Below the pieces are notes generated by a model. The model did no database searches, was not told the DNA's origin, and saw nothing but the letters and a program-made list of their open reading frames with translations. A stretch of DNA of 64,000 bases from JACDAE01 sp963744875 (lineage in GTDB: Bacteria > Chloroflexota > Ktedonobacteria > Ktedonobacterales > Ktedonobacteraceae). The stretch is from positions 62,001-126,000 of the forward strand of contig CAVUVQ010000036.1 of assembly GCA_963744875.1 (NCBI GenBank), written 5' to 3'. Shown here in pieces: positions 1-8,038 of this stretch. The number at the start of each line of letters is the position of its first letter. The stretch's first letter is position 1. The position numbers and the translations under genes were made by a program.

Positions 1-2
1 TG

Positions 3-476
3 CAACCAGACATGCCCACACTCTATAGCCTTCTTCCCTTCACTCAGATCACCCAGGCCAACATGGTCAGCCGTCTCACACTCACTCGCACATCCCTCTT
101 ACGCGCATTGGAAGGCGGCAAAAACGTTGAGCACATTATACATATATTAGAGGAACACAGTCAGAAAGAACTCCCACAGAATGTAGTTTATAGCTTGAAT
201 GATTGGGCCAGATCCTACAAAGGCACCCGCCTCTCTCATGTACTACTTCTGGAAGTATCGAGCGAGGCCGTCGCTACCCAACTTAATAACTCAACGAAAC
301 TCAAAGCATCGGGCTTACGTCAACTCGGTCCCTTTATCTTTGCTCTCAACAGCGATAGCAATATCAAACAACTGAAGCAAGCCCTTGAGCAAGAAGGTAT
401 CTCCGTTCAGATCAGCGGCAATATCTTCATCGCACGTAGCAATCGTGCCACAACTATTTACGACATGCATCGATAA
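3..476 (+). CDS. Helicase-associated (XPB/Ssl2-like) domain protein, 3' part
   Basis: The reading frame is open from the window edge, so the true start lies upstream; only about 158 C-terminal residues are present. The pattern of a leucine-rich stretch after RLTLTRTSLLRAL, then a predicted helical segment ending in LPQNVVYSLNDWARSY, then VLLLEVSSEAVATQL followed by an alternating strand/helix tail resembles the C-terminal helicase-associated domain (Helicase_C_3 type) of bacterial XPB-like proteins. These are thought to act in DNA repair or transcription-coupled processes in the cytoplasm. No helicase motor motifs are visible in this part. Its last 23 bases overlap the convergent small gene on the other strand. 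The family call is recognition by pattern, not alignment. Confidence 0.6.
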   Translation, partial: QPDMPTLYSLLPFTQITQANMVSRLTLTRTSLLRALEGGKNVEHIIHILEEHSQKELPQNVVYSLNDWARSYKGTRLSHVLLLEVSSEAVATQLNNSTKLKASGLRQLGPFIFALNSDSNIKQLKQALEQEGISVQISGNIFIARSNRATTIYDMHR

Positions 477-765
477 GCTGCATTGCCTGCTCTCGTGCAC
501 CCAGTTTCGTCAACGTGAGAACCTGTTGAAAGATTGCATGCCGCAGCAGACTGCAGCGAAACTTATATTCGGCCTCGTCCCTGACACGCTCCTGACGCTG
601 TTCAAATTTACGCAACTTCAATGCAAAGAAGGCCAGACGTAACAACTCAAAACCACGAATCTGGTCTGCCGTCTCTAATTGACTATCCCTCGGAAAAGTT
701 GAGAAGAGCATATTTTCATTATCAGAACTTTTTTGCATCATTTTATCTTGTGAACTGCGTGGCAT
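454..765 (-). CDS. Small conserved-looking hypothetical protein, 103 aa
   Basis: I do not recognise the family. I chose the ATG at 763-765 because a GGAAGAGG ribosome-binding sequence lies just upstream (771-780 on the plus strand); a longer frame begins at 789. The protein is charged and helical with no membrane segment or signal peptide: a polar N-terminus (about residues 1-30), then a run of Arg/Leu/Phe/Glu-rich helices (RLAFFALKLRKFEQRQERVR) and a C-terminal helix ending in MQLIDACRK. It converges with the upstream helicase-domain gene and overlaps its stop by 23 bases. A cytoplasmic helical adaptor is plausible, but nothing in the sequence fixes a function. Confidence 0.5.
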   Translation of the reverse strand: MPRSSQDKMMQKSSDNENMLFSTFPRDSQLETADQIRGFELLRLAFFALKLRKFEQRQERVRDEAEYKFRCSLLRHAIFQQVLTLTKLGAREQAMQLIDACRK

Positions 766-789
766 ACATTTACCTCTTCCTGCTAACAT

Positions 790-1112
790 TGCAGTAACAT
801 TTCGTGTGCATCACTACTTTCCATATTTTCCATCTAGAAGATACTGTACTCGTTAAAGGCTAAATTTCAGTTGAGAAAAAGGTAGGAGTCCGGTTAAGAA
901 TGGACTTTAGTCCTTTAGCTTTCACTATCTCAGGTAATTAAGCGCTACCACGCCCCAGTTGTCTCTCCTTTGCTCCTGAATAGATACTGAATAATTTGTG
1001 CATAATTAAAGACAAAATACTCTCTCACTGTAAAATATATGGCATACTTGCAGATATCATATACTCACAACGGGCTGAGGATGCCCACCAGGTTGTATCA
1101 AGGAGGATTGTT
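790..1112. other. Intergenic region upstream of the GH30 gene
   Basis: This 323-base AT-rich stretch separates the start of the minus-strand small gene from the glycosidase. It holds a short hairpin (GGAC-TTTA-GTCC near 901-912) and several TA-rich hexamers between about 985 and 1070 that could serve as -10 elements, but no convincing -35/-10 pair. An in-frame extension from 996 is open, but the strong AGGAGG at 1101-1106 points to the ATG at 1113. No other gene is seen. Confidence 0.4.
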
Positions 1113-2741
1113 ATGCGTACCCATACGCCGCGACTTTTGTTATGCGTTCTGGTAATAACCAGCATTGTAGGCATGATATTTATACGCTCCGCCGTTCATG
1201 CGGCAACACCACCCGTTCAGGTCTGGCTGACGACCTCCGATGGAGTTAATCACCTGACACGCCAGAGCGATATCCAATTTTCTGGTGCAGGATCATCTCC
1301 AACCATTGCGGTCGATGATACCCAACACTTACAACAAATGGATGGCTTTGGAGCCGCCATCACCGATTCTTCAGCGTGGCTAATCTACAATCACATGAGC
1401 ACAAGTCAGCGCAACACGCTAATGACAAATCTGTTCGGGACCAGTGCGAGTAATCCAACCAGCATTGGTCTAAGTTTTGTGCGCATCCCAATGGGAGCGT
1501 CAGACTTTTCGGTCACGGGTGCTTACTCTTATGATGATCTGCCCGCCGGTCAGACCGATCCGACCCTGGCAAAGTTCTCGATTGCCCACGACACAAGCTA
1601 CATTTTGCCCGTGCTACAGCAGGCTTACCAGTTAAATCCTTCCATTAGATTTATGGCTAATCCCTGGAGTCCTCCCGCCTGGATGAAGACGAACGGCTCG
1701 ATGATTGGTGTCGTCAATGGTCAGACTGGCACGCTCATCTCGTCCGACTATGCTCCACTGGCACAGTATTTCGTCAAGTTTATTCAGGCGTACCAGGCAC
1801 AGGGCATTCCCATATACGCAATCACGCCGCAGAACGAGCCGTTATATGTTCCCCCAGATTATCCTGGCATGTCCTGGGCTGCAAGCGATGAAAGTTCTTT
1901 TATCAAGAACAACCTTGCTCCAGCACTGACGAGCGCGAACCTGCACCCCAAAATCCTTGGCTATGATCACGACTGGAGCGGCCAGAGCTACGCACAGACG
2001 CTTCTCGGTGATCCCACAACGAATAACGATCTTGCCGGTATCGCCTGGCACTGCTACAACGGCAGTCCTACGGCGATGAGTACGGTCCATAACCAGTATC
2101 CAAACAAGGAAGTCTATGAGACGGAGTGCGCAACCGGTATCTCGATTACGCACATCAGCACCATCGATCTATTGATGCAGTCCGTGCAAAACTGGTCGCG
2201 CTCGGTAGAGTTATGGAATGTCGCCCTCAATACCAGCCACGGCCCTCATACAGGTGGCTGCACCGATTGTAACGGCGTGGCAACAATTGATCAGAATACT
2301 GGCAACGTCACCTACTCGAACGATTACTATCTATTAGGTCAGTTCAGCAAGTTTGTAGTACCGGGCGCGTATCACGTCTCCGCCAGCACTCCGAGTTCGG
2401 GCAGTATCTCTGATGTAGCATTCAAAAATCCTGATGGCAGCGATGTTGTGGTTGCTCATAACGGTGGTAGCAGTAGCAGCACCTTCAACGTAACCTGGAA
2501 TAGCAGTCAGTCGTTCTCCTACACATTACCCGCAGGCGCAACCGTGAGCTTCGTCTGGTCCGCTTCCAGTACGCCAACGCCAACGCCGGGTGCTACCAAT
2601 ACACCAACGCCAACAATTCACACCTGTGAGCACACCATCACCAACGCCCAGACCAACGGCGACCACTACGGCTACGGCTACACCAATTCCAAGTCCAACG
2701 CCCCAGCCCACGGCCACGCCAACATCTGGAGCCACATGTAA
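1113..2741 (+). CDS. Secreted GH30 family glycoside hydrolase (CBM2 tail lost to frameshift)
   Basis: An extracellular beta-glycosidase of the glucosylceramidase/xylanase-like GH30 family. The start at 1113 follows AGGAGG by 6 bases and opens a signal peptide (residues 1 to about 31, basic then LLLCVLVITSIVGMIF, ending AVHA). The catalytic barrel begins with QMDGFGAAITDSSAW; the acid/base Glu is in TPQNEPL (about residue 242) and the likely nucleophile in YETECATG (about 336-338), the usual order for GH30. A Pro/Thr linker starts near residue 490. At about 2614-2620 one extra base shifts the frame, so this frame ends in an unrelated tail (stop at 2741) while the CBM2 domain continues in the next frame to 3048. 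The intact gene would encode about 644 residues. The catalytic domain is complete. Substrate (xylan, beta-glucan, other) cannot be read from sequence. Confidence 0.88.
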   Translation: MRTHTPRLLLCVLVITSIVGMIFIRSAVHAATPPVQVWLTTSDGVNHLTRQSDIQFSGAGSSPTIAVDDTQHLQQMDGFGAAITDSSAWLIYNHMSTSQRNTLMTNLFGTSASNPTSIGLSFVRIPMGASDFSVTGAYSYDDLPAGQTDPTLAKFSIAHDTSYILPVLQQAYQLNPSIRFMANPWSPPAWMKTNGSMIGVVNGQTGTLISSDYAPLAQYFVKFIQAYQAQGIPIYAITPQNEPLYVPPDYPGMSWAASDESSFIKNNLAPALTSANLHPKILGYDHDWSGQSYAQTLLGDPTTNNDLAGIAWHCYNGSPTAMSTVHNQYPNKEVYETECATGISITHISTIDLLMQSVQNWSRSVELWNVALNTSHGPHTGGCTDCNGVATIDQNTGNVTYSNDYYLLGQFSKFVVPGAYHVSASTPSSGSISDVAFKNPDGSDVVVAHNGGSSSSTFNVTWNSSQSFSYTLPAGATVSFVWSASSTPTPTPGATNTPTPTIHTCEHTITNAQTNGDHYGYGYTNSKSNAPAHGHANIWSHM

Positions 2742-3048
2742 GGTAAGTTATGTAGTACAAAACCAGTGGCCTGGTGGCTTCACGACGAACGTCACCATCA
2801 CGAATACAGGAACAACTGCCCTGAACGGCTGGTCGCTGAAATTTACCTTCCCCGGCAATCAGCAGGTACAGCAGGGATGGAACGCGACCTGGACTCAGAG
2901 TGGTGCCAACGTAACGGCACAAAACATGTCATGGAATGGTAGTCTGGCCTCTAATGCTTCAGTAAGCGTTGGCTTTAACGGTGCCTGGAGTGGCAGCAAT
3001 GCTGCGCCGACAAGCTTTAGCGTGAATGGAGGGGCATGTAGTAGCTGA
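2619..3048 (+). pseudogene. CBM2 cellulose/xylan-binding domain, out-of-frame tail of the GH30 gene
   Basis: In the +1 frame relative to the GH30 gene, a Pro/Thr linker (TPVSTPSPTPRPTATTT onward) runs directly into a family 2 carbohydrate-binding module: CKVSYVVQNQW near its start, NGWSLKF, QQGWNATW, and a closing GGAC, with the two end cysteines that form the family's disulfide and three exposed-type tryptophans. It has no start of its own that would give a secreted product. Removing one base between 2614 and 2620 fuses it to the upstream catalytic domain with a continuous PT linker. I read it as the displaced C-terminus of one gene. Confidence 0.85.
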
Positions 3049-3090
3049 GATTGCAGAGGATAAGCTATACAAGCTTACAAACTTAACAAT

Positions 3091-3136
3091 AAGATATCCC
3101 CAACTTTTCAAGTATCTAAAAAGTTGGGGATATCTT
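3091..3136 (+). terminator. 18-bp perfect inverted repeat after GH30-CBM2
   Basis: Arms 3091-3108 and 3119-3136 are perfectly complementary (AAGATATCCCC... / ...GGGGATATCTT) around a 10-base loop, 43 bases after the CBM2 stop. The outer stem is A/T-rich so transcripts end in U-rich sequence. It most likely acts as the terminator of the glycosidase gene. Confidence 0.7.
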
Positions 3137-3313
3137 ATGTAATGATCCAGCTCCTCAACCTCTATATAACTGTTCAGGCTAGTACTTGATGAAACTTTCC
3201 AAAGGGGTTATACTGCATTTTGTAGAAAAAATATTATTTTGCAGTTCATTACATGATAATATGCATCCTCGGGATCTTCATTTTTTGTATGGATAGAAAT
3301 AAGTAAAAAAAAC

Positions 3314-3841
3314 ATGCGCATCAACACTGAATCCTACCTCACCCAAAACGCACGCTGGCCCCAATCAGGTCACCACATCCTCGCTCAGTACGACGATACA
3401 TCCATCATCGTTTACCAGGCGTACCGACCCTCCATTGGCCACTTTGCTGCTGAACATGGCTATTTTGGCGGTGATTTCTCATTCACACGTATGAGTTGGA
3501 TCAAACCCAATTTTCTGTGGATGATGTATCGCTCGGGGTGGGGCACAAAAGAAGGACAAGAGGTCTCGCTAGCAATACGCTTGAAGCGTTCAGGCTTCGA
3601 TATCTTACTGGCACAGGCCGTCCACTCGTCGTATAAAGCTGGAATATACACGAGCGAGTTGGCCTGGAAACAGGCTATTGGACAATCAGAGGTACGCCTA
3701 CAGTGGGACCCTGACCATCATCCCTCCGGAGCAAAGGTTGAGCGCAGGGCCATTCAGCTTGGAATGCGTGGCTCAATTCTTGCTCGTTATGCACACGAAT
3801 GGATTCTTGATATTGAAGACATTTCAGAATTTCGTACGTGA
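3314..3841 (+). CDS. DUF4291 family protein, truncated by a frameshift
   Basis: Matches the DUF4291 family by pattern: AQYDDTSIIVYQAYRPSIG near the N-terminus, FSFTRMSWIKPNFLWMMYRS at about residues 56-75, and YARHEWILDIEDI-type sequence near the end. The function of this cytoplasmic family is not established. The frame stops after SEFRT at 3841, whereas the family continues past this point. The next frame supplies the missing end (VREQYEYVSKGNY, then TPREIVYPVDD) up to the stop at 3957-3959. One extra base at about 3830-3833 (after GAATTT) explains the break; the repaired protein would be about 214 residues. It sits directly before the HAD gene, which begins at the restored stop, so the two may be cotranscribed. 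The Shine-Dalgarno is weak. Confidence 0.82.
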   Translation: MRINTESYLTQNARWPQSGHHILAQYDDTSIIVYQAYRPSIGHFAAEHGYFGGDFSFTRMSWIKPNFLWMMYRSGWGTKEGQEVSLAIRLKRSGFDILLAQAVHSSYKAGIYTSELAWKQAIGQSEVRLQWDPDHHPSGAKVERRAIQLGMRGSILARYAHEWILDIEDISEFRT

Positions 3842-3959
3842 ACAATATGAATATGTAAGCAAGGGAAATTACTCACAACTGGCAACGCCGCGCGAAATAG
3901 TATATCCTGTTGATGATGAGTCTGTTGTGGCTCGTCTTGAAATCTCAACAGTTTACTGA
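3834..3959 (+). pseudogene. Out-of-frame C-terminal end of the DUF4291 gene
   Basis: Read in the frame one base on from the upstream DUF4291 frame, this stretch encodes about 41 residues including TPREIVYPVDD, the expected closing segment of the family. It carries no start signal of its own. The stop at 3957-3959 is followed closely by the HAD gene. Confidence 0.7.
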
Positions 3960-3973
3960 TGGAGTTTACGATC

Positions 3974-4576
3974 ATGGCTATTAAAGCAGTGATTTTCGAT
4001 ATCGGCGGCGTTCTCCTACACAATAATGGACATGAGCAAGAGCGAGCGTGGGAAACGCAGGCGGGCTTGCCGGAAGGCGCTATCTTCAAATTTATTAATA
4101 GATCAGGTCTTGGGAATGCTGCTACACGAGGGCGGCTATCCAGGCAGGAGCTATGGAGTAAAGTAAGCGAGCATTTTAAGATCGATCCTGCACAGCTACA
4201 AACATTTGAGGCCAGCCTTACTACCACGGAAACGCTTAATACCGAACTGGCAGAATTCCTCCAGAGTCTACGTCCAAAGTATAAGACTGCTCTGCTCAGC
4301 AACGCATGGCCCGGCACGCGCGAAGCTCTCAACCAGAAATATGGACTGGATAAACTGGTGGATGTTGAGATTTTCTCCGCTGAAGAGGGCATGCTAAAGC
4401 CGGAAACAAAGTTCTATCAACTGGCACTGATACGTCTGCAAGTCCGGGGCTATGAAACAATATTTCTGGATGACAGGACTGACAATGTCGATGCCGCAAG
4501 TCTGTTTGGTATGCAGAGTATCCATTACCGCAATAATGAGCAGGCCATCAAAGAAATCAAACGCATTATTGCATGA
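3974..4576 (+). CDS. HAD-superfamily hydrolase (subfamily IA-like)
   Basis: A cytoplasmic phosphatase- or dehalogenase-like hydrolase of 200 residues. Motif I is VIFDIGGVLL (the nucleophilic Asp is present; the second Asp is replaced by Gly, as in the epoxide-hydrolase-like HAD-IA branch), motif II is ALLSNAWPG, motif III lysine lies in MLKPETKFY, and motif IV is IFLDDRTDNV. The cap insertion lies between motifs I and II. I chose the ATG at 3974, 9 bases after GGAG; an upstream ATG at 3959 overlaps the end of the DUF4291 remnant and would add MEFTI. The substrate is not predictable. It converges with the Fur gene, leaving only 7 bases between stops. Confidence 0.85.
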   Translation: MAIKAVIFDIGGVLLHNNGHEQERAWETQAGLPEGAIFKFINRSGLGNAATRGRLSRQELWSKVSEHFKIDPAQLQTFEASLTTTETLNTELAEFLQSLRPKYKTALLSNAWPGTREALNQKYGLDKLVDVEIFSAEEGMLKPETKFYQLALIRLQVRGYETIFLDDRTDNVDAASLFGMQSIHYRNNEQAIKEIKRIIA

Positions 4577-4583
4577 ATGGGGC

Positions 4584-5024
4584 TTACGCAGAATGAGCAG
4601 AGCGGCACTTTTCGCAGCGGCCAAAGAGTGAGAGGGAATGACCTTCAATATCAAAATGCGTCTGCGAGCCAATAGTTCTGATCTGCTCAACGGGCAAACA
4701 GACATCAACTTCTACGACGCAATGGCACTGCGTACAGGTCAGGTGATGATGGTGCGTACCACCGCAGACCCGGTAGTGGTGACTTCCATCGCCGAACTCA
4801 ATACGATCCAACAGACCTATATTCACCAGCATCTCGACTGAACGATAGACCGTTGCGCGACCCAACCGTGGCTCGCTTTCGCGCAACTCCTGCCAGAGAT
4901 CATCAACCGTGAAATCCGTCCCGCTCGTCGCATGTTCTATCAGCCGTTCAGCAATAAGTTGACGTGGCCGTGTATGACGCTGACTCGCCTCATCAAATGC
5001 AGCACGGATTTTATCCGCAATCAC
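4584..5024 (-). CDS. Fur-family metalloregulator
   Basis: A 146-residue Fur/Zur/PerR-type repressor. It has the N-terminal winged helix (TRPRQLIAERL, then the recognition helix in LGRATVYRSVEMLVNIGLL at about residues 54-72), a histidine-rich hinge and metal site (THHHHLTCTQC), and a second structural-zinc pair, GRCEKC, near the C-terminus. The two CxxC pairs are typical for structural zinc. The sequence does not decide between iron, zinc or peroxide sensing. A 15-base perfect palindrome lies 68 bases upstream of the start (5092-5106), suggesting autoregulation. No transporter gene lies next to it, so its regulon is elsewhere. Confidence 0.9.
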   Translation of the reverse strand: MIADKIRAAFDEASQRHTRPRQLIAERLIEHATSGTDFTVDDLWQELRESEPRLGRATVYRSVEMLVNIGLLDRIEFGDGSHHYRVCGGTHHHHLTCTQCHCVVEVDVCLPVEQIRTIGSQTHFDIEGHSLSLFGRCEKCRSAHSA

Positions 5025-5091
5025 GTTTGTCTCGCTTTCTTGCTTGCTTAACCCTCCAAGTGGGCGCAGAATATTATGGCTTCTACCTTAT

Positions 5092-5106
5092 TGGTACATT
5101 GTACCA
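5092..5106 (-). promoter_or_regulatory. Palindromic operator upstream of the Fur-family gene
   Basis: TGGTACA-T-TGTACCA is a perfect 7-1-7 palindrome in an AT-rich context, 68 bases upstream of the regulator's start. Its 7-1-7 layout is the layout of Fur-superfamily boxes. Autoregulatory binding is an inference. Confidence 0.6.
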
Positions 5107-5215
5107 TATAAAGTATTCCCCTACTCAGCCCCTTCTCCCGCTGCTTTTTGCAGATCCGTAACCGTTCACATGATCCATACAAATCAGAAATGTGCGAGTC
5201 AGGTTACACTTTTTG

Positions 5216-5252
5216 GCCTCCAGTATGCCCGCTGAGAGGGCATATTGGAGGC
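5216..5252. repeat. 15-bp inverted repeat, intergenic hairpin
   Basis: GCCTCCAGTATGCCC and GGGCATATTGGAGGC pair with one G-T mismatch around a 7-base loop. It lies in the 428-base gap between the Fur gene and the acetyltransferase, about 200 bases past the latter's stop. No T-run follows on either strand, so it is not a classical terminator. The rest of the gap shows no gene. Confidence 0.6.
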
Positions 5253-5452
5253 TTCCGACAGCAATAATTCCAACATATCACACAGAATTTTCTCTTCCAT
5301 TTATCTCCTTGAGAAATGAAGGTTTAAGCCTTCTCTGTCGTATTGGGGCCGTAACATCGTGTCAATAGAGGTCTCAGAAAGCGGCGAAGAGGCTTTGCGC
5401 ATACCTGTAGAAACATGAGTAGTAACGCCGATTACTACCTGCAGGCCAAACC

Positions 5453-6103
5453 TTACACTGTTTGCCTCTTCTCAGAATGTCCACGTAGTTCATCAGGCAC
5501 GAGTATCTGACTGAGAACTGGACTGACAAACTCTGTGGAAAGACAATCCATACAGACGATATCCCAAAGCTTTCCGCCCATGAACTTTGCCTGTCGTCGC
5601 CGCCCGGTTTCACGAAAACCCGCTTTTGCATAAGCGCGTTGTGCCGCAAGGTTGTATTCCCATGTTTCAAGGCAAACACTGTGCAAGCCAAGTGCGGTGA
5701 ATGCGTAATCAAGTGTTAAGCGAGTTGCTTCTGTTCCATACCCGCGCCCACGATAGTCAACCTCGCCAATTTCAATACCAAAGCCCGCGCTGCGATCCCG
5801 ATAATTAATATCTCCTAGATCAGTCCTTCCAATAGGACGTAGCGTTACACGATCATAGATGGTGAAGTAGACGACCGTGCGCTGGCGTTCCCGTGCTACC
5901 TCTGCCTCATAAGCAGCTTGGATTTCTTCAAGCGTTGAAGGTCGTGGAATATGCAGTGTACGAAGAACTGCAAAGTCGTTTACCCAACGATGATAGAGCG
6001 GCACCAGATCACGATGAATGGGGCCAAGGGCTACTTTTTCTCCGATAATGTTGAGGATTGGGGGTATCTGGACCGATGCTTGATGCTCTTTTGCCTGTTC
6101 CAT
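5453..6103 (-). CDS. GNAT family N-acetyltransferase (RimJ/RimL type)
   Basis: An acetyl-CoA-dependent N-acetyltransferase of 216 residues. After a 20-residue polar leader come the typical fold elements: VALGPIHRDLVPLYHRW, the strand pair around GFGIEIGEVDYRGRGYGTEA (about residues 112-131; the RGRGYG loop is the acetyl-CoA pyrophosphate site), then HSVCLETWEYNLAAQRAYAK and AGFRETGRRR, which are characteristic of the Rim-like branch. The start has AAAGGA about 9 bases upstream. The target amine (protein N-terminus, antibiotic or metabolite) is not evident. It is probably cotranscribed with the histidine phosphatase immediately upstream (24-base gap). Confidence 0.88.
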   Translation of the reverse strand: MEQAKEHQASVQIPPILNIIGEKVALGPIHRDLVPLYHRWVNDFAVLRTLHIPRPSTLEEIQAAYEAEVARERQRTVVYFTIYDRVTLRPIGRTDLGDINYRDRSAGFGIEIGEVDYRGRGYGTEATRLTLDYAFTALGLHSVCLETWEYNLAAQRAYAKAGFRETGRRRQAKFMGGKLWDIVCMDCLSTEFVSPVLSQILVPDELRGHSEKRQTV

Positions 6104-6127
6104 ATTCTTGTTCCTTTCCGATAAGAT

Positions 6128-6700
6128 TTAGCTGATCACCGAGCGTTGTTGAAGATCGTGCGCATGTAATTCATAACGCCAGATAGGAACATCGAGCCAC
6201 GGCCAGGGTGTCTGGACAATCTCTTCAAGTGAGGCATTGTTACACCAATACTCAAGTCCATATCTGGTTGCCCGATGTCCAATAATTACCAGCGTTTTCC
6301 CATCATAGTCAGGCAATACATCATATAAAAAAGCTCCCATACGCTGGACGACCATCAGCAGGCTTTCCCCATTTGGGAATGGCTCCCTGATGCGTCTTGG
6401 GAACTCATCTTCTACCTGGGCAAGCGGATATTGTGTCATGTCACCATAATCGTATTCACGGAGTCGGGCATCGGGTACGATGGGCAAGCCACGATTAGCG
6501 AAAGCAATCTGGGAGGTGATCAATGCCCGTTGGAGATCCGAGCAGAAGATCGCATCCAGTGTTTCTGTTGCGTAGTACTGTCCCAGTTCTTGCGCTCGTT
6601 GCCGACCCATCTCAGAGAGAGGCACATCTGCATGGCCGGAAGCACGTTTTGCCTCGTTATCGACACTGGTCATATGGGGAGAATAGAAAAGGGTGAGCAT
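6128..6700 (-). CDS. Histidine phosphatase (phosphoglycerate-mutase-like) protein
   Basis: A 190-residue member of the histidine phosphatase superfamily. The usual RHG tripeptide at the N-terminus is SPHMTSVDNEA here: the catalytic His is kept but the Arg before it is Pro. Other signatures are SGHADVPLSEMGRQRAQELG (about 21-40), CSDLQRALITSQIAF, REYDYGDMTQYPL and the second active-site His in VIIGHRATRYG. I chose the ATG at 6700 because GGAG lies 9 bases upstream; a frame from 6721 adds MRERRNV. Substrate is unknown. The altered first motif matches a known variant branch, so it may still be active. Confidence 0.82.
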   Translation of the reverse strand: MLTLFYSPHMTSVDNEAKRASGHADVPLSEMGRQRAQELGQYYATETLDAIFCSDLQRALITSQIAFANRGLPIVPDARLREYDYGDMTQYPLAQVEDEFPRRIREPFPNGESLLMVVQRMGAFLYDVLPDYDGKTLVIIGHRATRYGLEYWCNNASLEEIVQTPWPWLDVPIWRYELHAHDLQQRSVIS

Positions 6701-6736
6701 AACGTTTCTCCTCTCTCTCAAAACAGAGAAACCTAA

Positions 6737-6835
6737 TTAATGGGAATCCTCTGCCAGATAGACCTCACCCATCCCGCCTCGTCCAATTTGACGAATAACA
6801 TGATAGTGCCCCAAATATTGCCCTGCTAATTTCAT
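6737..6835 (-). pseudogene. N-terminal stub of a Ser/Thr protein kinase gene
   Basis: A 32-codon reading frame with its own GAGGG ribosome-binding site encodes MKLAGQYLGHYHVIRQIGR followed by GGMGEVYLAED, i.e. the first strand and glycine-rich ATP loop of a Hanks-type kinase, and then stops at TAA. The start context matches the two full-length kinases in this window. Everything past the P-loop is missing. This is best read as the 5' remnant of a deleted kinase gene; translation of a functionless peptide is possible. Confidence 0.75.
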
Positions 6836-7120
6836 TCTATTCCCTCATAAAATATAACCATTCCCGTTTTGCATCCATAGATATGGTGATAGTATATCAT
6901 AATTATTCATAGATAAGGCAATAATTGATATACCTTCCAGTATAGAAAGATGAGCAAATAATATTTGCTCATTGCCGCCAAAAACACTTCACAATCTCCA
7001 CACAAGGAAACCAAAGACCAGACATGCTCAGAGCATAGAAAACCCCTTCACGTGACGACTGCGATCTGCTAGTCTTTCAACAGACACACAAAAACACTAG
7101 AGAGACAAGGAGATGAGAAG
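6836..7120. promoter_or_regulatory. AT-rich intergenic region with 23-base palindrome (6950-6972)
   Basis: Upstream of the metallophosphoesterase gene. ATGAGCAAAT-AAT-ATTTGCTCAT at 6950-6972 is a perfect 10-bp inverted repeat with a 3-base centre and could be an operator or a small hairpin; no T-run follows it. The stretch 6880-6935 is very AT-rich (TATATCATAATTATTCAT) and could contain a promoter, but I cannot fix -35/-10 positions. Confidence 0.45.
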
Positions 7121-7897
7121 ATGAAAATTGCAGCCCTCTACGATATCCATGGAAACCTTCCAGCGCTGAATGCGGTACTGGCGGAACTCGAAGAGGTCCA
7201 ACCCGATATGATCGTCGTGGGAGGAGATATTATCTCCGGACCTATGCCTGGACAGACTCTGCAACGTCTCTCCCAGTTTGGCGATCACATTCGCTCCATT
7301 CGCGGGAATGCCGATCGTGAAGTGGTCATGATGTTTGATGGTCAGCCGATTAACAGACAATACATGCCAGCACCGTCAGAGAAGGATCTTGAGGGACTAC
7401 GCTGGCTTGCCGAACAGCTCACCCCTTCGCAACGAGACTTTTTGGCCGCATTGCCAGAGCAGCTTGTGATCCCGATTGAAGGCCTGAGAAACGTGGTATT
7501 TTGCCATGCCAGTCTTCGCAATGACGAGGAACTGTTTACCCCCATCACGCCTGAAGAGCGGCTTCGTGTCATCTTCTCGCATGTTGAGCAGGAGATGGTG
7601 GTTTGTGGACATACCCATATTCAGTTTGAACAACGTGTCGGCAATCTACGCATTCTCAATGCCGGTAGTGTAGGGATGCCCTATGCGGACCATCCGGGCG
7701 CGTACTGGCTCTTGCTGAGTTCTGAGGGATATGCGTTTCGCTATACACCTTATGATGGGAAGGCGGCAGCGCAAGAAATCCTGGCGAGTGGATATCCAGA
7801 CGCGCAGAAGTTCGTCGAGGAGAATGTGCTCAAAATACCAACAGCGGCTGAGGCGACGGAACACTTCGAGCGCATCGCTGAGAAGTACTGGTCATAA
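7121..7897 (+). CDS. Metallophosphoesterase family protein (YfcE/MJ0936-like)
   Basis: A 258-residue calcineurin-like phosphodiesterase. The metal-binding motifs are in order: YDIHGNLPAL (residues 7-16), VVGGDIISGPMP, SIRGNADREV, the first histidine block FCHASLRND and the paired histidines of VCGHTHIQFEQ, followed by NAGSVGMPYADHPGAYWLLL, which is typical of this subfamily. AAGGAG 8 bases before the ATG supports the start. It should act in the cytoplasm on phosphodiester or phosphomonoester substrates; the natural substrate is not known. It stands alone and converges with the kinase gene 142 bases downstream. Confidence 0.92.
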   Translation: MKIAALYDIHGNLPALNAVLAELEEVQPDMIVVGGDIISGPMPGQTLQRLSQFGDHIRSIRGNADREVVMMFDGQPINRQYMPAPSEKDLEGLRWLAEQLTPSQRDFLAALPEQLVIPIEGLRNVVFCHASLRNDEELFTPITPEERLRVIFSHVEQEMVVCGHTHIQFEQRVGNLRILNAGSVGMPYADHPGAYWLLLSSEGYAFRYTPYDGKAAAQEILASGYPDAQKFVEENVLKIPTAAEATEHFERIAEKYWS

Positions 7898-8038
7898 GAA
7901 GCAAACAAACACTTTTCCTTCTGACCAATTTTTGAGAACCTTTCGTTGCATTTTTGAGCCTTTTCCGGATGCAATCATTGCATCTCACCAAATTGGTCAT
8001 TTTGAGGCCTCTTCGCATCTACAGCAAGGAGGCCTACT

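Noticed and set aside
2526..2735. Minus-strand frame rich in Val/Gly opposite the PT linker
   Set aside because: Low-complexity shadow of the linker of the GH30 gene.
3787..4392. A 201-codon minus-strand frame opposite the HAD gene
   Set aside because: Ser/Arg-rich composition and full overlap with a clear HAD gene.
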